From NCBI GenBank assembly GCA_015179125.1, contig WHVA01000061.1, positions 186,001 to 250,000 on the forward strand: a stretch of DNA of 64,000 bases, given 5' to 3'. The notes under the pieces were generated by a model. It saw only the letters and a list, made by a program, of their open reading frames with translations. It was not told the DNA's origin and searched no databases. Of the stretch, positions 21,601 through 32,259 are shown in pieces. This stretch comes from Gautieria morchelliformis. Lineage: Eukaryota; Basidiomycota; Agaricomycetes; Gomphales; Gomphaceae. Every line of letters starts with the position of its first letter. Position 1 is the first letter of the stretch. The position numbers were made by a program, and so were the translations under genes.

Positions 21601-22962
21601 TCATGAATTGAGGATGAGTACAAGTTAATATAAATCTTAAGACAGCTCACCATAACATGGCCTCCACGCTGCATCATTGGTTTATGTGGTGCAGGTGGAA
21701 TACTGTTGGTCTGTGGAAATTACCGTAGAAAATGGTAAGCAATCATGGTGGCTCTGCAGATCAAAGAATATAACTTACGCTGGGAGAAGGCGGCTGTGTT
21801 GGTAGCGCACCTGGGGCCGAAGCTGAGAGCCGAGTGTCAGGAGCCAGCGAAGGGAGCGGTGGCGGAGGGGGCATAGCAGACGAGGATGGAATCCTGTTGA
21901 TCTGTGGAAATTACAGAAGAAAATCGTAAGTAATCATTGCTGTAGGACTGCAGATCAAAGAATATAACTTACACTATCAGAAGGTGGCTGTGGTGGTAGC
22001 GCACCTGAGGCTGAAGCTGAGAGCCGAGTGTCAGGAACCAGGGAAGGAAGCAGCGGCGAAGGGAACAGCGGCGGAGGGGGCATAGCAGATGAGGACAGAA
22101 TCCTGTTGATCTGTGGAAATTACAGAAGAAAATGGTAAGCAATCGTTGCTACATGACTGCAGATCAAAGAATATAACTTACACTATGAGAAGGCGGCTGT
22201 GGTGGTAGCGCACCTGAGGCCGAAGCTGAGAGCCGAGTGTCAGGAGCCAGGGAAGGAAGCAGCGGTGAAGGGAGCAGCGGCGAAGAGAGCAGCGGCGAAG
22301 AGAGCAGCGGCGAAGAGAGCAGCGGCGAAGAGAGCAGCGGCGAAGAGAGCAGCGGCGAAGAGAGCAGCGGCGAAGAGAGCAGCGGCGAAGAGAGCAGCGG
22401 CGAAGAGAGCAGCGGCGAAGAGAGCAGCGGCGAAGAGAGCAGCGGTGAAGAGAGCAGCGGCAAAGAGAGCAGCGGCAAAGAGAGCAGCGGCGAAGAGAGC
22501 AGCGGCGAAGGGAACAGCGGCGGAGGGGGCATAGCAGACGAGCCAATGGAGAGCACAGAACGCAGAACAAGGTCTACCACCTAGCTGTACAAATGAATGA
22601 GCGATATCCAGAGAGCTGGTACCAAGAAACAAAATTACCTTTCAACAATGAATAGCCAATTTGAAGAACACCGTTAAATATCGGACTAGAGGCCATAGGA
22701 CTCGGTCCTCCTTTCTACTGGAGGAATGAGCGGACTTGAGCAACGTGAATCAAAGGAATCTATTACTTACTTGAAGAGTTAGTATTGCTATATATAAAGT
22801 AGTGCCATGCTGGCACCTGACAAGGGAGAGGGCCACCGACGGGACGAGGCGACGCTCAATGGAATGATGAGGGGTTTTGTATTTCCACCGAATAACTGGG
22901 GCAGCCGATGGTCTGGACTGGTCAGCTGCTGAGTCAGCTGGGTGTTCGGGATTCGCACTCAT
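18671..22962 (-). CDS. Mutator-like (MULE) transposase gene with introns, probably degenerate
   Basis: On the minus strand: a putative start at 22962 (MSANPEHPADSAADQSRPSA); Pro/Ser-rich exons (22580-21700); a conserved N-terminal region (KTPYDHTGCLAHLDITYRMS, 21190-20990); the MULE catalytic core (20858-20172) with LILDGTFG (first Asp) and VAITDTDTKERG (second Asp); NHLEAFNAVLK (third acidic, about 19880); and a SWIM zinc finger (FCSCHYF, then NNSACKHLWAVR) near 19430-19400 with an acidic C-terminus. GTGAGT/GTGAGC introns are visible near 20997 and 20172. Damage: a TGA at 20862-20864 four bases before the ATG of the catalytic frame, and a frame change near 19720-19850. MULE transposases cut and paste DNA through a DDE RNase-H fold. 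Exact exon borders in the N-terminal third are uncertain. Confidence 0.75.
21704..22545 (-). repeat. Three tandem exon-intron units with an internal 15-bp expansion
   Basis: Units at about 21704-21893, 21894-22102 and 22103-22545 each contain, on the minus strand, a TTTCCACAG acceptor, a Pro/Ser-rich exon (AMPPPPLFPS, then LPSLAPDTRLSASASGALPP) and a GTAAGTTATATTCTTTGATC donor-intron. In the third unit a 15-bp word (AGCGGCGAAGAGAGC) is expanded to about 17 copies (22259-22518), coding for repeated SSPLL on the minus strand. The duplication multiplies a whole exon plus intron of the MULE gene. Confidence 0.8.
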
Positions 22963-22963
22963 G

Positions 22964-23022
22964 ACCTAAAACCTGACATAAGCGACACCCACAACCCACC
23001 GAGGCGCTTTCATATTACACTA
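22964..23022 (-). repeat. Inverted Helitron-type 5' end abutting Helitron unit 1
   Basis: Read on the minus strand this is ATATGAAAGCGCCTCGGTGG followed by GTTGTGGGTGTCGCTTATGT: the same 5' terminal module as Helitron units 4 and 5 (36458 and 40846). It lies head to head with unit 1, ending at the A (23022) that precedes the TC start, and the MULE's first ATG (22962) lies immediately inside it. Confidence 0.65.
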
Positions 23023-23297
23023 TCTAAGAGTTAAACGCGCTCAGTGGGTTGTGGGCGTCGAGGCTGACTAATAATATTACAAATAATGTTACGTAATAGT
23101 TAGGTCAGCGGAGCGAGCGGCGCAGCCGTGAGCCCTAGGCCCAGGCCCAGCGCAGACCTTGCCGGTACAGCGCTGGGTGACCTGGCAGACGCTGCGCAGC
23201 CGGTCCCCTCTGCCCTCCTTCTACCATCATCCCATCCCATCCCATCCCTCCCACCACCTGCATCTCTTCTATTAACTTCCTATCTAGGTTCTTTCTG

Positions 23298-24306
23298 GTG
23301 AGTTTGATGCTACTGAAACTGCCTTTTTTTATGTTTGTTATTTATAATTTCGCTTTTTTGGCCTTTTTTAGGGACTTTTCAAGTGACATTTGTCCTGTCA
23401 CTGCTGCACCTGCTACCTGGCTGTTTCTGGTGAGTGTTATGGTATTGTATCTGCCTTTTCTTGATGCTTATTATGTTCTTTTTTGCTATAATTTCGCTTT
23501 TTTGGCTTTTTTTAGGCACTGCTCAAGTGATATTTGTCCTGTCACTGCTGCACCTGCTATCTGGCTGTTTCTGGTGAGTGCTATGCTATTGTACCTGCCT
23601 TTTCTTGATGCTTATTATGTTCTTTTTTGCTATAATTTCGCTTTTTTGGCTTTTTTTAGGCACTGCTCAAGTGATATTTGTCCTGTCACTGCTGCACCTG
23701 CTATCTGGCTGTTTCTGGTGAGTGCTATGCTATTGTACCTGCCTTTTCTTGATGCTTATTATGTTCTTTTTTGCTATAATTTCGCTTTTTTGGCTTTTTT
23801 TAGGCACTGCTCAAGTGATATTTGTCCTGTCACTGCTGCACCTGCTATCTGGCTGTTTCTGGTGAGTGCTATGCTATTGTACCTGCCTTTTCTTGAGGCT
23901 TATTATCTTCTTATTTGCCATAATTTCGCTTTTTTGGCTTTTTCTAGGCACTTTTCAAGTGACATTCTTTCTGTCACTGCTGCACTTGCTACCTGGCTGT
24001 TTCTGGTGAGTGGTCTGGCATTGTACCTGCCTTTTCTTGATGCTTATTATCTTCTTATTTGCCATAATTTCGCTTTTTTGGCTTTTTTTAGGCACTTTTC
24101 AAGTGACATTTGTCCTGTCACTGCTGCACCTGCTACCTGGCTGTTTCTGGTGAGTGTTATGGTATTGTATCTGCCTTTTCTTGATGCTTATTATGTTGTT
24201 ATTTGCTATAACTTTGCTTTTTTGGCATTTTGTAGGCACTTTTCAAGTGCATTTGTCCTGTCACTACTGCATACCCTACCTGGGTATTATCCCCTTTCTG
24301 GTAAGT
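23298..24306 (+). repeat. Tandem array of 144-bp exon-intron units in the Helitron 1 leader
   Basis: Donor-like GTGAGT/GTAAGT sites occur at 23298, 23430, 23574, 23718, 23862, 24006, 24150 and 24301; five successive spacings are exactly 144 bp. Each unit also has a T-rich tract ending in an AG acceptor (TTGGCTTTTTTTAGG) and a short exon-like block (AGTGATATTTGTCCTGTCAC and CTATCTGGCTGTTTCTG). Because 144 is divisible by three, one frame stays open for 338 codons and looks like a hydrophobic repeat protein, but the splice signals make a 5' leader of repeated mini-exons more likely. Confidence 0.75.
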
Positions 24307-24419
24307 TTTTGTAACTGTATCTGCTGTTTGCAGTATTTATATTAGGATCAGTGGCTTTGCAATCCGTCTGAGATACCCGCACAGCCTGTTTTCCCTGAGT
24401 TTGCCTTATTCTGCTTGCG

Positions 24420-27400
24420 ATGTAAGTCTGATATTGATATCTTTATTCTCTCTCTACTCTTATGCCTGCATTTCTCAGGGATCCATCTACCCCAGAGAGC
24501 ATCCGTCGGCAGGTGCGTCAAAGTGCGAGGGAGGGGCAGGAGGTAATGACACCACCCAGTCATCGGAGAGCGCGTCGGAGAGCGCATATTGGAGCTCAGA
24601 ACCAGCCACCCCCTCCACCACCGCCTTTTGCCATCCCTCACCCTCCTTCTAGAAGCAGTGCAGCCGATCCTTTTCAACAACCTGTGGCAGGGCCATCACG
24701 TCCACCAATGCCTGCGGCGCCATCACTTGCTCCTGATCCCAGTCCTACAGAGCAGGTGGCAGCCCTTCGTGCTCAGTTAGCAGTTATCACACCATGGCAG
24801 CCCCTGAGAGGACATAGGCCAGACCCTGTACAGCCAGCTCCATTGCACCCTCCTACGCTTGCGGGGCCATCATATCCACCTGATCCCAGTCCTGGAGAGC
24901 AGGTGGCAGCCCTTCGTGCACAGTTAGCAGCTATCCCACGATTACAGCCCCTCAGAAGAAATAGGCCTGACGCTGGACAGCCAGCTCCTGTAGCAGGTTC
25001 TGCAGCAATTGCTCAGTTGCGTGCTCAGGCGGCTGGAATTGGACAACCTGTAGTAGGCTCTACAGCGGTGGCAGATTTGCGTGCTCATGCTGCTGGGTTA
25101 CAGCCTATCCCAGCACAGCCCTTGGGAAGACACAGGCAGGCACCTTTACAACCAGCTCCTAGACCTCCTGTAGTAGGTTCTGCAGCAATTGCTCAGTTGC
25201 GTGCTCAGGCGGCTGGAATTGGACATTTGGCAGTAGGCTCTACAGCGGTGGCAGATTTGCATGCTCACGCTGCTGGTATACAGCCTATCCCAGCACAGCC
25301 CTTGGGAAGACCCAGGCAGGCACCTTTACAACCAGCTCCTAGACCTCCTGTAGTAGGTTCTGCAGCGGTCGCAGCATTGCGGGCTCAGGCTAATGCAGTA
25401 AGACCAATGCCTCGGCTACTCCCTGCACTTCTGCGGCCTCTTCAGCGACTGCCTGCACCTCCTCAGCCTCCTCAGCCACTCCCTGCTCCTCCTCAGCCTC
25501 CTCAGCCACTCCCTGCTCCTCCTCAGCCTCCTCAGCCACTCCCTGCACCTCCACAGCCTCTTCAGCCACTCCCTGCACCTCCTCGGCCTCCTCAGCCACT
25601 CCCTGTACCTCGGCAGCGTCCTCAGCGACCTCCTCCTCCTGTTCCACTTGGTCGCTCTAGAATAATTGAGGCAGATGTGCAACGTCATGATCTGGGTCCC
25701 ATGGTTATTCCCTGCCCTGACTGTGGAGCATTACACTGGATGGCAGAACGCCTGCAGAGATCCTCAAATCGGCGGCCCAGATTTGGTGATTGCTGTATGG
25801 AAGGAAAGGTGCAGCTTCCAGAGCTGCCAGTGCTCCCTCACCCATTGAGACGGCTCTTAGAGGGCCAGGACCCTGAGGCCAAACAGTTTCGCAAGAACAT
25901 CAGGCAGTACAATGCTGCATTTGCATTCACTTCCTTGGGAGCCGAGTTTGATCTAGATTTGCTTCGGGAGGGTCGTGGTCCATATGTCCTCAAGCTGCAG
26001 GGCGAACTGTATCATATTCATGGCTCTCTCATCCCTAACCCTGGGAGGCGGATACAGTATGCCCAACTTTATATATATGATCCAGCATTGGCTTTGGCAC
26101 AGAGGAACACCCGTAACCCAGGTCTGTCTCCAACTATCATGGGAGACTTGCAGGAAATGCTCCTCTTATGCAATCCTCATGTTCCCATATATAGACAAGC
26201 GGCTGAGAGGCTCAGAGCTCAGGGACAGAATGGTGAGATCCGGGCTAGGCTCACGTACAGGGAACACAGGGATCCTAGGAGGTATAATATCCCTACTGCG
26301 GATGAGATTGCGGTGGTTCTTCCTGGAGATGGCATCATCCCTGAACCTAGGGATATTATTGTCCAGCTCAAAGGTGGACGTTTTAAAAGGGTATCCGATA
26401 TGAATCCAAACTATGCCTCTCTTCACTATGTCTTTCTCTTTCCCAGGGGAGAGTTGGGGTGGCAACCTGGTATTCGCTATCGCCAATTACCAGACGGGCG
26501 TGAGCGAAGTGGGCGTGTCACCCAAATTCAGTTCCATTCCTATCGTCTCTTCCAGAGAACAGAAGAACCTACAACACTCCTGCGCGCTGGCAAATTATTC
26601 CAGCAGTACATTGTAGACTCTTGGGCCGCTGCAGAGCAAAGCAGGCTGTGGTGGATCAGGACAAATCAACACACTCTCCGTGCTGAGATGTATAACCAGA
26701 TGATGGATGCCTTTCATCGCAATGACAATGACAGAGATCCAAACAACTTGGGCGCAAGATCCATTCTGCCTGCCACATTTCAGGGGGGGATACGGGACAT
26801 GCAGGAAAACCTGCAGAACTCTCTGGCCATTTCAAGGAAGCATGGTGTGGCCGATCTCTTTATTACCATGACTGCCAATCCCAACTGGCAGGAGGTATTG
26901 GATGCATTGTTGCCTGGACAAACTCCTCAGGACAGGCCTGACCTGGTGTCGCGGGTGTTCCAGCTCAAAAAGAAATACCTCATTGACTTGATCGTCAAGG
27001 AAAAGATTTTTGGGGAAACCGTCGCTCGCGTCCACACCATTGAATTCCAGAAAAGGGGACTCCCACACATGCATATTCTTATCTGGTTTGAACGAGATTC
27101 CAAGATCAGACATCCACATGAGGTGGATTCAATGATTTCGGCAGAGTTCCCTGATCCAGAGACTCATCCTGTCCTCTACCGGTTGGTCTGTGAGCTGATG
27201 ACACATGGTCCCTGTGGAGAAATGAAACCAAACGCACCCTGCATGGAAAATGGCAAGTGCAAGAAAAACTTCCCAAAGCCATTCTGTGAGGAAACCAGTC
27301 TGAATGAGGATGGATATCCAAAATATCGTCGTCGCAATGATGGAAGGCTGCACAATGTCAGAGGTGACATGCTGGACAACAGATGGGTTGTGCCATACTC

Positions 27401-29815
27401 TGCCCTGCTCTTGCTCAAATTCTGGTGTCACATCAACCCTGAACTCACCATCAATGTGAGGTGTATCAAGTATATCCACAAGTATCTCTACAAGGGCCAT
27501 GATCGGACCACCATGGAGTTTGGTCACACCCAGGATGAAATTAAGCAGTACCTGGACGCTCGCTATGTCAGTGCTCATGAGGCCTGTTGGAGGTTGCTGG
27601 AGCGGGAAATCCACACCCAGGTGCCTGCAGTCATGGCACTACCAGTCCATGAAAAGGACCACCACACAATCATCTTTGATCCCAACCAGGATGTGGACAA
27701 CATCCTGGAAAGGGCTGAGGCAAAAAGACACCGCTCATGGGTTACTTTGAGGCCAATAATATCTACCCTGAAGCACGTGATCTGCTCTATGTGGAGTTTC
27801 CTGAGCATTTTACCTGGCACTCACAGTACAAGGTATGGACACCATGCCAAGGAGGTTATAGCATCGGTCGCCTTCACTTTGCAAACCCTAGATCAGGAGA
27901 GAGATTTTTTGTGCGCACTCTCCTCACAGTGGTCAAGGGGGCTAGATCCTTTGAGGAGCTTAGGTCGGTGGATGGCATACAATATGCTACTTACAAGGAG
28001 GCCTGTCGTGCAAGGGGACTTCTGGATGATGATCAGGAGTTGAGGTTGTGTCTCCAGGAAGCCAGTGGCATGAAAACAGGTGCTCAGCTCAGACATCTCT
28101 TTGCCACCATCCTTGGCCATTGCAATCCATCGGGCCCCGGCAGACTATGGGATGGCTTCAGGGAGCACATATGTGATGATCTCAGACATCAGCTCCAAAT
28201 CAGACATGGTATGCAGGATCCACAGGACGATCAGGTTTATGATTTTGGCCTCTTTCTCTTGGAAAAAATCCTCCAGCAGGGTGGAATGTGCTTGAGCAGC
28301 TTTGATGATATGCCTCGGGTGGCAGGCGAGTGGGAGGCCCTCATTGGAAACAGGTTCATAGCTGAGCAGAGGGACTATGACCGTGTTGAAGAGAGGAACA
28401 TAGCTGATGAGGAGGTTCCCAGGCTGAATGAGGGGCAAAGGTCCATGCATGATCAGATATTACGGTCGGCACTGACCAGAGATGCTCATGGGAAACCTGA
28501 TGGACAAATGTTTTTTGTCACTGGCTCAGGTGGCGCCGGGAAATCATTCACATGGAACACTCTAATCCACTCCTGTAGAGCGGAGAGCCTCATTGTGATT
28601 GCAGTAGCCTCATCTGCAATGGCTGCACTTATCCTCACTAAGGGTACAACCTCTCATAGCATGCTTGGAATTCCCATTCCTGTCCATGAGCGCTCTTTCT
28701 CCTCCATCAAAAAGAACTCTGACAAGGCTGACATGCTGAGACAGGCCAGTCTCCTCATCTGGGATGAGGCTGCAATGCAGCATCGCCATGCCATAGAGGC
28801 CATTGACAGGACACTGAGGGATTTCCTTGACCAGCCTGACAGACCCTTTGGTGGCATCACAGTCGCCTTTGGAGGTGACTTTCAGCAGACTCTGCCAATT
28901 TTCCCTAAAGGCTCCAAGGAGGATATCATGGGAGCTACCCTTCAGAAGTCATATCTGTGGCCAAAGATCAATGTCCTCCATCTGACAGAGAACATGCGGG
29001 TGAGAAATGACCCTGACAGAGCCAGGTTTGCAGAATGGCTGCAGAATGTGGGTCAGGGAAAGGATCTCCCACTAGATCATACCTTCTCACTCCCTCAACA
29101 CATGGTTTGTGGCCCTGGAATTGCAGAGCTGATCCAGGAAATATACCCTGGCATTGGCAATGCAATCCCTGCCCAGGACAATTATTTTTTAGAGCGGGCC
29201 ATCCTCTGTCCCAGAAATATTGAGGTCAATGAGATCAATTCCATGGTGTTGAGGCAGTTTCCAGGTGATGCTCAGGTCTTGCACTGCGCAAATTCCATTC
29301 AAGAATCCGATGGTGCAGATCGGTATCCTGTGGAGTATCTGAATTCCATAGAGATGGGCTGTCTTCCTCCTGCTCGCTTGGAAGTCAAGCCTGGAGTGCC
29401 TCTGATGCTGTTGCGCAATTTGGATCAGAAGCAAGGACTATGCAATGGGACAAGGTTGCGGTTGGTGAGGATAAGCATTAGAGTGTTGGAGGTCAGGATC
29501 ATCTCAGGTCCATGTGCAGGCAATATTGCTTTCATCCCCAGGATCATCATTAAGCCATCAGAGGGAGAGTTGCCATTTGTGCTGCAAAGGAGGCAGTTTC
29601 CAGTGCGTTTGGCATTTGCAATGACTATCAACAAGTCTCAAGGACAGTCTTTGGGTACGGTTGGGCTGGACCTGAGATATCCAGTGTTTGGACATGGTCA
29701 GTTGTATGTTGGTGTATCAAGAGGGACCAATTGGAACAGAGTGAAGGTCTTGCTTGAGGAGGGTTTGGACACAACCAACATTGTATATAAAGATGTATTA
29801 CTTAGAGCTCCTTGA
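24420..29815 (+). CDS. Helitron Rep-helicase (RepHel), unit 1 copy, one frameshift
   Basis: Rolling-circle transposase. In order: Pro-rich repeats (24650-25640) with VVGSAAIAQLRAQAAG units and LPAPPQPPQP runs; a zinc-binding N-terminal region (CPDCGALHWMAE, FGDCC, about 25710-25800); the HUH Rep nuclease with GLPHMHILIWFE (27057) and the two-tyrosine motif IKYIHKYLYKGHD (about 27466); and a PIF1-type SF1B helicase with Walker A GSGGAGKSF (28523), DEAA (28763), GGDFQQTLPI and INKSQGQSLG. An open frame starts at ATG 24462, but a 57-bp intron (24422-24478) would instead join AT to G and make an ATG followed by DPSTPES; I prefer the latter because unit 6 conserves it. An A-run at 27722-27726 is one base shorter than in unit 6 and shifts the frame after about residue 1087, separating Rep from helicase. 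Confidence 0.85.
24422..24478 (+). other. Putative start-codon-splitting intron of RepHel (unit 1)
   Basis: GTAAGTCTGA donor and a CTGCATTTCTCAG acceptor; removal joins AT (24420-24421) to G (24479) in the RepHel frame. Unit 6 has an intron of the same 57-bp length at the same place although the intron interiors have diverged. Confidence 0.5.
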
Positions 29816-29936
29816 TTTTATTATATCCACTTCTCTTGATATGGTTTATGTGTGTTACTTGATTTTACTTGATGCAATTTGGTTACTTTTATTTTCCCCA
29901 ATGCACTTGACCTTACCGATGCGTTTGACCTACACC

Positions 29937-29964
29937 CCCGCGCGAAGCGCGGGTACCCACCTAG
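29937..29964 (+). other. Helitron 3' terminal hairpin and CTAG (unit 1)
   Basis: Stem CCCGCGC / GCGCGGG with a GAA loop (29937-29953), spacer TACCCAC, CTAG at 29961-29964. Upstream are repeated TTGACCTTACCGATGCG-like words. This matches the hairpin-plus-CTRR terminator used by Helitron RepHel for 3' cleavage. Confidence 0.85.
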
Positions 29965-30042
29965 TTCCTATAGGTGAAAGTAGCATGGTGGGAGGTTGTG
30001 GGCGCGCTTACAAATAATATTACGTAAAACTTATGTCAGCGG

Positions 30043-30182
30043 CGAGCGGCGCAGCCGCGAGCACCAACGCTGCGCAGCGGTCACGTGACCGGCAGACCGG
30101 CGCGAAGCTGCACAGCAGCGTCCGCGGTCACGTGACCCGTTCGCGCGTGGTCTGTGCACGACACGCGTGCGCGGTATATAAA
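30043..30182 (+). promoter_or_regulatory. Promoter-like region of Helitron unit 2
   Basis: It contains GAGCGGCGCAGCCGCGAGC, CGCTGCGCAGCG, two GGTCACGTGACC palindromes (30079-30090 and 30126-30137) and TATATAAA at 30175-30182, 38 bp after the second palindrome. GTCACGTGAC is the core of bHLH (Cbf1-type) sites. The same arrangement recurs in units 3, 4 and 5. Confidence 0.6.
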
Positions 30183-31229
30183 GGCAGTTCGGTAGGATGG
30201 AACGCCAGGAATCTGCCTGACCGGCAATTCCTCACTCTGCTGTCTGCTCTCTCTGCTGTCTGCTCTCTGCTGTGTCTGCTGTCTGCTGTGTCTGCGCTGT
30301 CTGCGCTGTCTGCGCTGTCTGCTCTCTGCTCTGTCTGCTGTGTCTGCGCTCTCTGGTGTCTCCTCCTTGAGCTGGCTGGCTGTCAATGGCTTTGGTTGGC
30401 TGGCTTTCTATTGGCTTGGCTGGCTTTCTATTGGTAAGTAATATCTCTTTTTTAATGCATTCCCATGTATTTTATTTTATTTGTGTTTGTAATTTTATTG
30501 GTTCCATTTTTTTTTTCATCATATTGTATTGTCACATGTACTTTATATTTGTGTGAATTTTTTCGAAAAATAGATTTAAATAAAATCCCAAGACTGCTGA
30601 AAAAAAGTATTTTTATATATATATTTTTCAGGTTTTTTTCGAAAATTGACAGTTTCCTCTAAAATTAATGACAAAAGGTTCTACTTTTAAATGTGGTTTT
30701 TGTTGTTTTATTTACTGTAAAGCTGTCAGGCACTCCTTCTCTGGCTATACTGGTGGCTGTTACTATGGCTTTGGCTGGCCTCTGGGTTTCTCTGTCAGTC
30801 TCTGGGCTTCTCTGGCTTGGGCTGGGCATTAATAACAGCTTCTGCTTCAATGTACTGTACTTTTTTGGCATTTTTTCACAAATAGATGTCAATAAATTAT
30901 CCTGACTTTGTGAAAATTGACAACAGCTCCAGGTTAAATGTACAGTGCATTTTTTTGACATTTTTCGAAAAATAGATAATCTTGACTCTGCTAAAATTAA
31001 TAATAACTTCAGCTTAAATGTACTGGACATTTGTTTTGACATTTTTCAAAAAATAGATAATCCTGACTTTGCTAAAATTAATGACAGCAGCTGCTTAAAT
31101 ATGGCCTCCTTTACTATTTTATTTATATCTGTATGTCACAAAATAGATATTGATACATGTCCCTGAGTTTGCTAGAAGTTAATGAAAAGACAGCCTCTGC
31201 TTGCTTCACTTTGAGGCCCTTGGGATATG

Positions 31230-32100
31230 CTACACATGCCATTGGGACATGCTACACCCACTATGCATGGGCACACGCACACTATGCATGGAGACACATA
31301 TGTTATGCATGGAGACATGCATGTTAGGCATGAAGACATGCATGTTATGCGTGGAGACATGCATGTTAGGTGTGGAGACATGCACGTTAGGCGTGGAGAC
31401 ATGCATGTTGTGCATGGGGACACGCATGCTATGCTTGGGGACATGCATGTTATGCGTAGAGACACACTGTTATGCATGGGGACAAGCATGCTATGCATGG
31501 GCACACACACACTATGCATGGGGATGTGCACACTATATGGTGGGATACACTATGCTTGGGGACATACTATGCTTGGGGACATACTATGCTTGGGACAGAC
31601 ACTATGCTTGGGGGACACGGTACAAACAGGGGACACACTACACACACTATGCATGGGGAACACACTACAAGACGGGACATTCTACACATGCTATACCAGG
31701 GGGACACACTACAAACAAAGGGCATGCTATGCACACTACACTTGGGGGACATGTTATGCATGGGGGACACACTTTGCACACTATACTTGAGGCAGATGCT
31801 ACACACACTACATGTAGGGACATGCTACACATGTGGACATGCTATGCATGGGGGACACACATGCTATAATTTAGGGGCACGCTACGTTTGGGGACATGCT
31901 ACAAACCAGGGACATGCTACATGTGGAGACAGACTATGCATGGAGGACGTGCTACGCACACTATACTTGGGGACATGTTATGTGTGGGGTCATGTTACAA
32001 ACCAGGCACACAATAAGCATGCTATATTTGAGGGACACACTGTGCATGGAGGACATGCTATGCACACTATACTTGGGCACATGCAGACATATGTAGAGAC
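31230..32100 (+). repeat. Minisatellite of unit 2 (about 21-bp period)
   Basis: Imperfect tandem words such as GGAGACATGCATGTTAGGCGT and GGGGACACGCATGCTATGCTT, diverging to the right. It is homologous to the arrays in units 4 and 5. Open frames through it are by-products of a period divisible by three. Confidence 0.75.
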
Positions 32101-32231
32101 ATTACCTATCGTGATGTGTTACTTATAGCTACTTTCAATGGCAATGAGATGTGTTTTACTTATCCCAAGTTTGATTTACCCATTTGACCTTGCTGATGCA
32201 TTTCACCTTACCGAGGTGTTTGACCTACACC

Positions 32232-32259
32232 CCCATGCGAAGCATGGGTATCCACCTAG
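32232..32259 (+). other. Internal Helitron 3' end of unit 2 with compensated stem
   Basis: The stem CCCATGC / GCATGGG (loop GAA) differs from the CCCGCGC / GCGCGGG of unit 1 at two base pairs, both compensated, followed by TATCCAC and CTAG. A similar internal end lies at the matching place in unit 5 (42965-42968 CTAG). Confidence 0.75.

Larger units (their letters stand above)
23023..29964 (+). mobile_element. Helitron unit 1 (autonomous type, 6.9 kb)
   Basis: TC at 23023 is preceded by A (23022), and CTAG (29961-29964) is followed by T, the expected A^T insertion context. It contains a GC-rich 5' region, a 144-bp exon-intron array (23298-24306), the Rep-helicase gene (24420-29815) and a 3' end with iterated TTGACCTTACCGATG-like words before the hairpin at 29937-29953. 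Confidence 0.85.

Noticed and set aside
22164-22632. Long low-complexity ORFs (SSGEE, AAAKR, SPLLS and RRCSL repeats)
   Set aside because: All are readings of one 15-bp word; only the minus-strand SSPLL frame is linked to the MULE exon.
22964-23022. Terminal inverted repeat of the MULE
   Set aside because: No counterpart near the other end (18022-18670), and the same sequence is the 5' end of two Helitrons; treated as Helitron-derived, though not excluded.
23298-24314. 338-codon hydrophobic repeat ORF resembling a multi-pass membrane protein
   Set aside because: It starts without ATG, and every repeat contains a donor, a T-tract and an acceptor; the open frame follows from the 144-bp period.
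25390-25688. Minus-strand Glu/Ala/Val-rich ORFs opposite the RepHel Pro-rich region
   Set aside because: Antisense of the (PAPPQPPQPL) repeats; also seen at 45874-46214.
31201-32128. Overlapping Met/Cys/His-rich ORFs on both strands
   Set aside because: They are translations of a minisatellite with a period divisible by three; the same artefact occurs in units 4 (37580-38143) and 5 (42007-42774).
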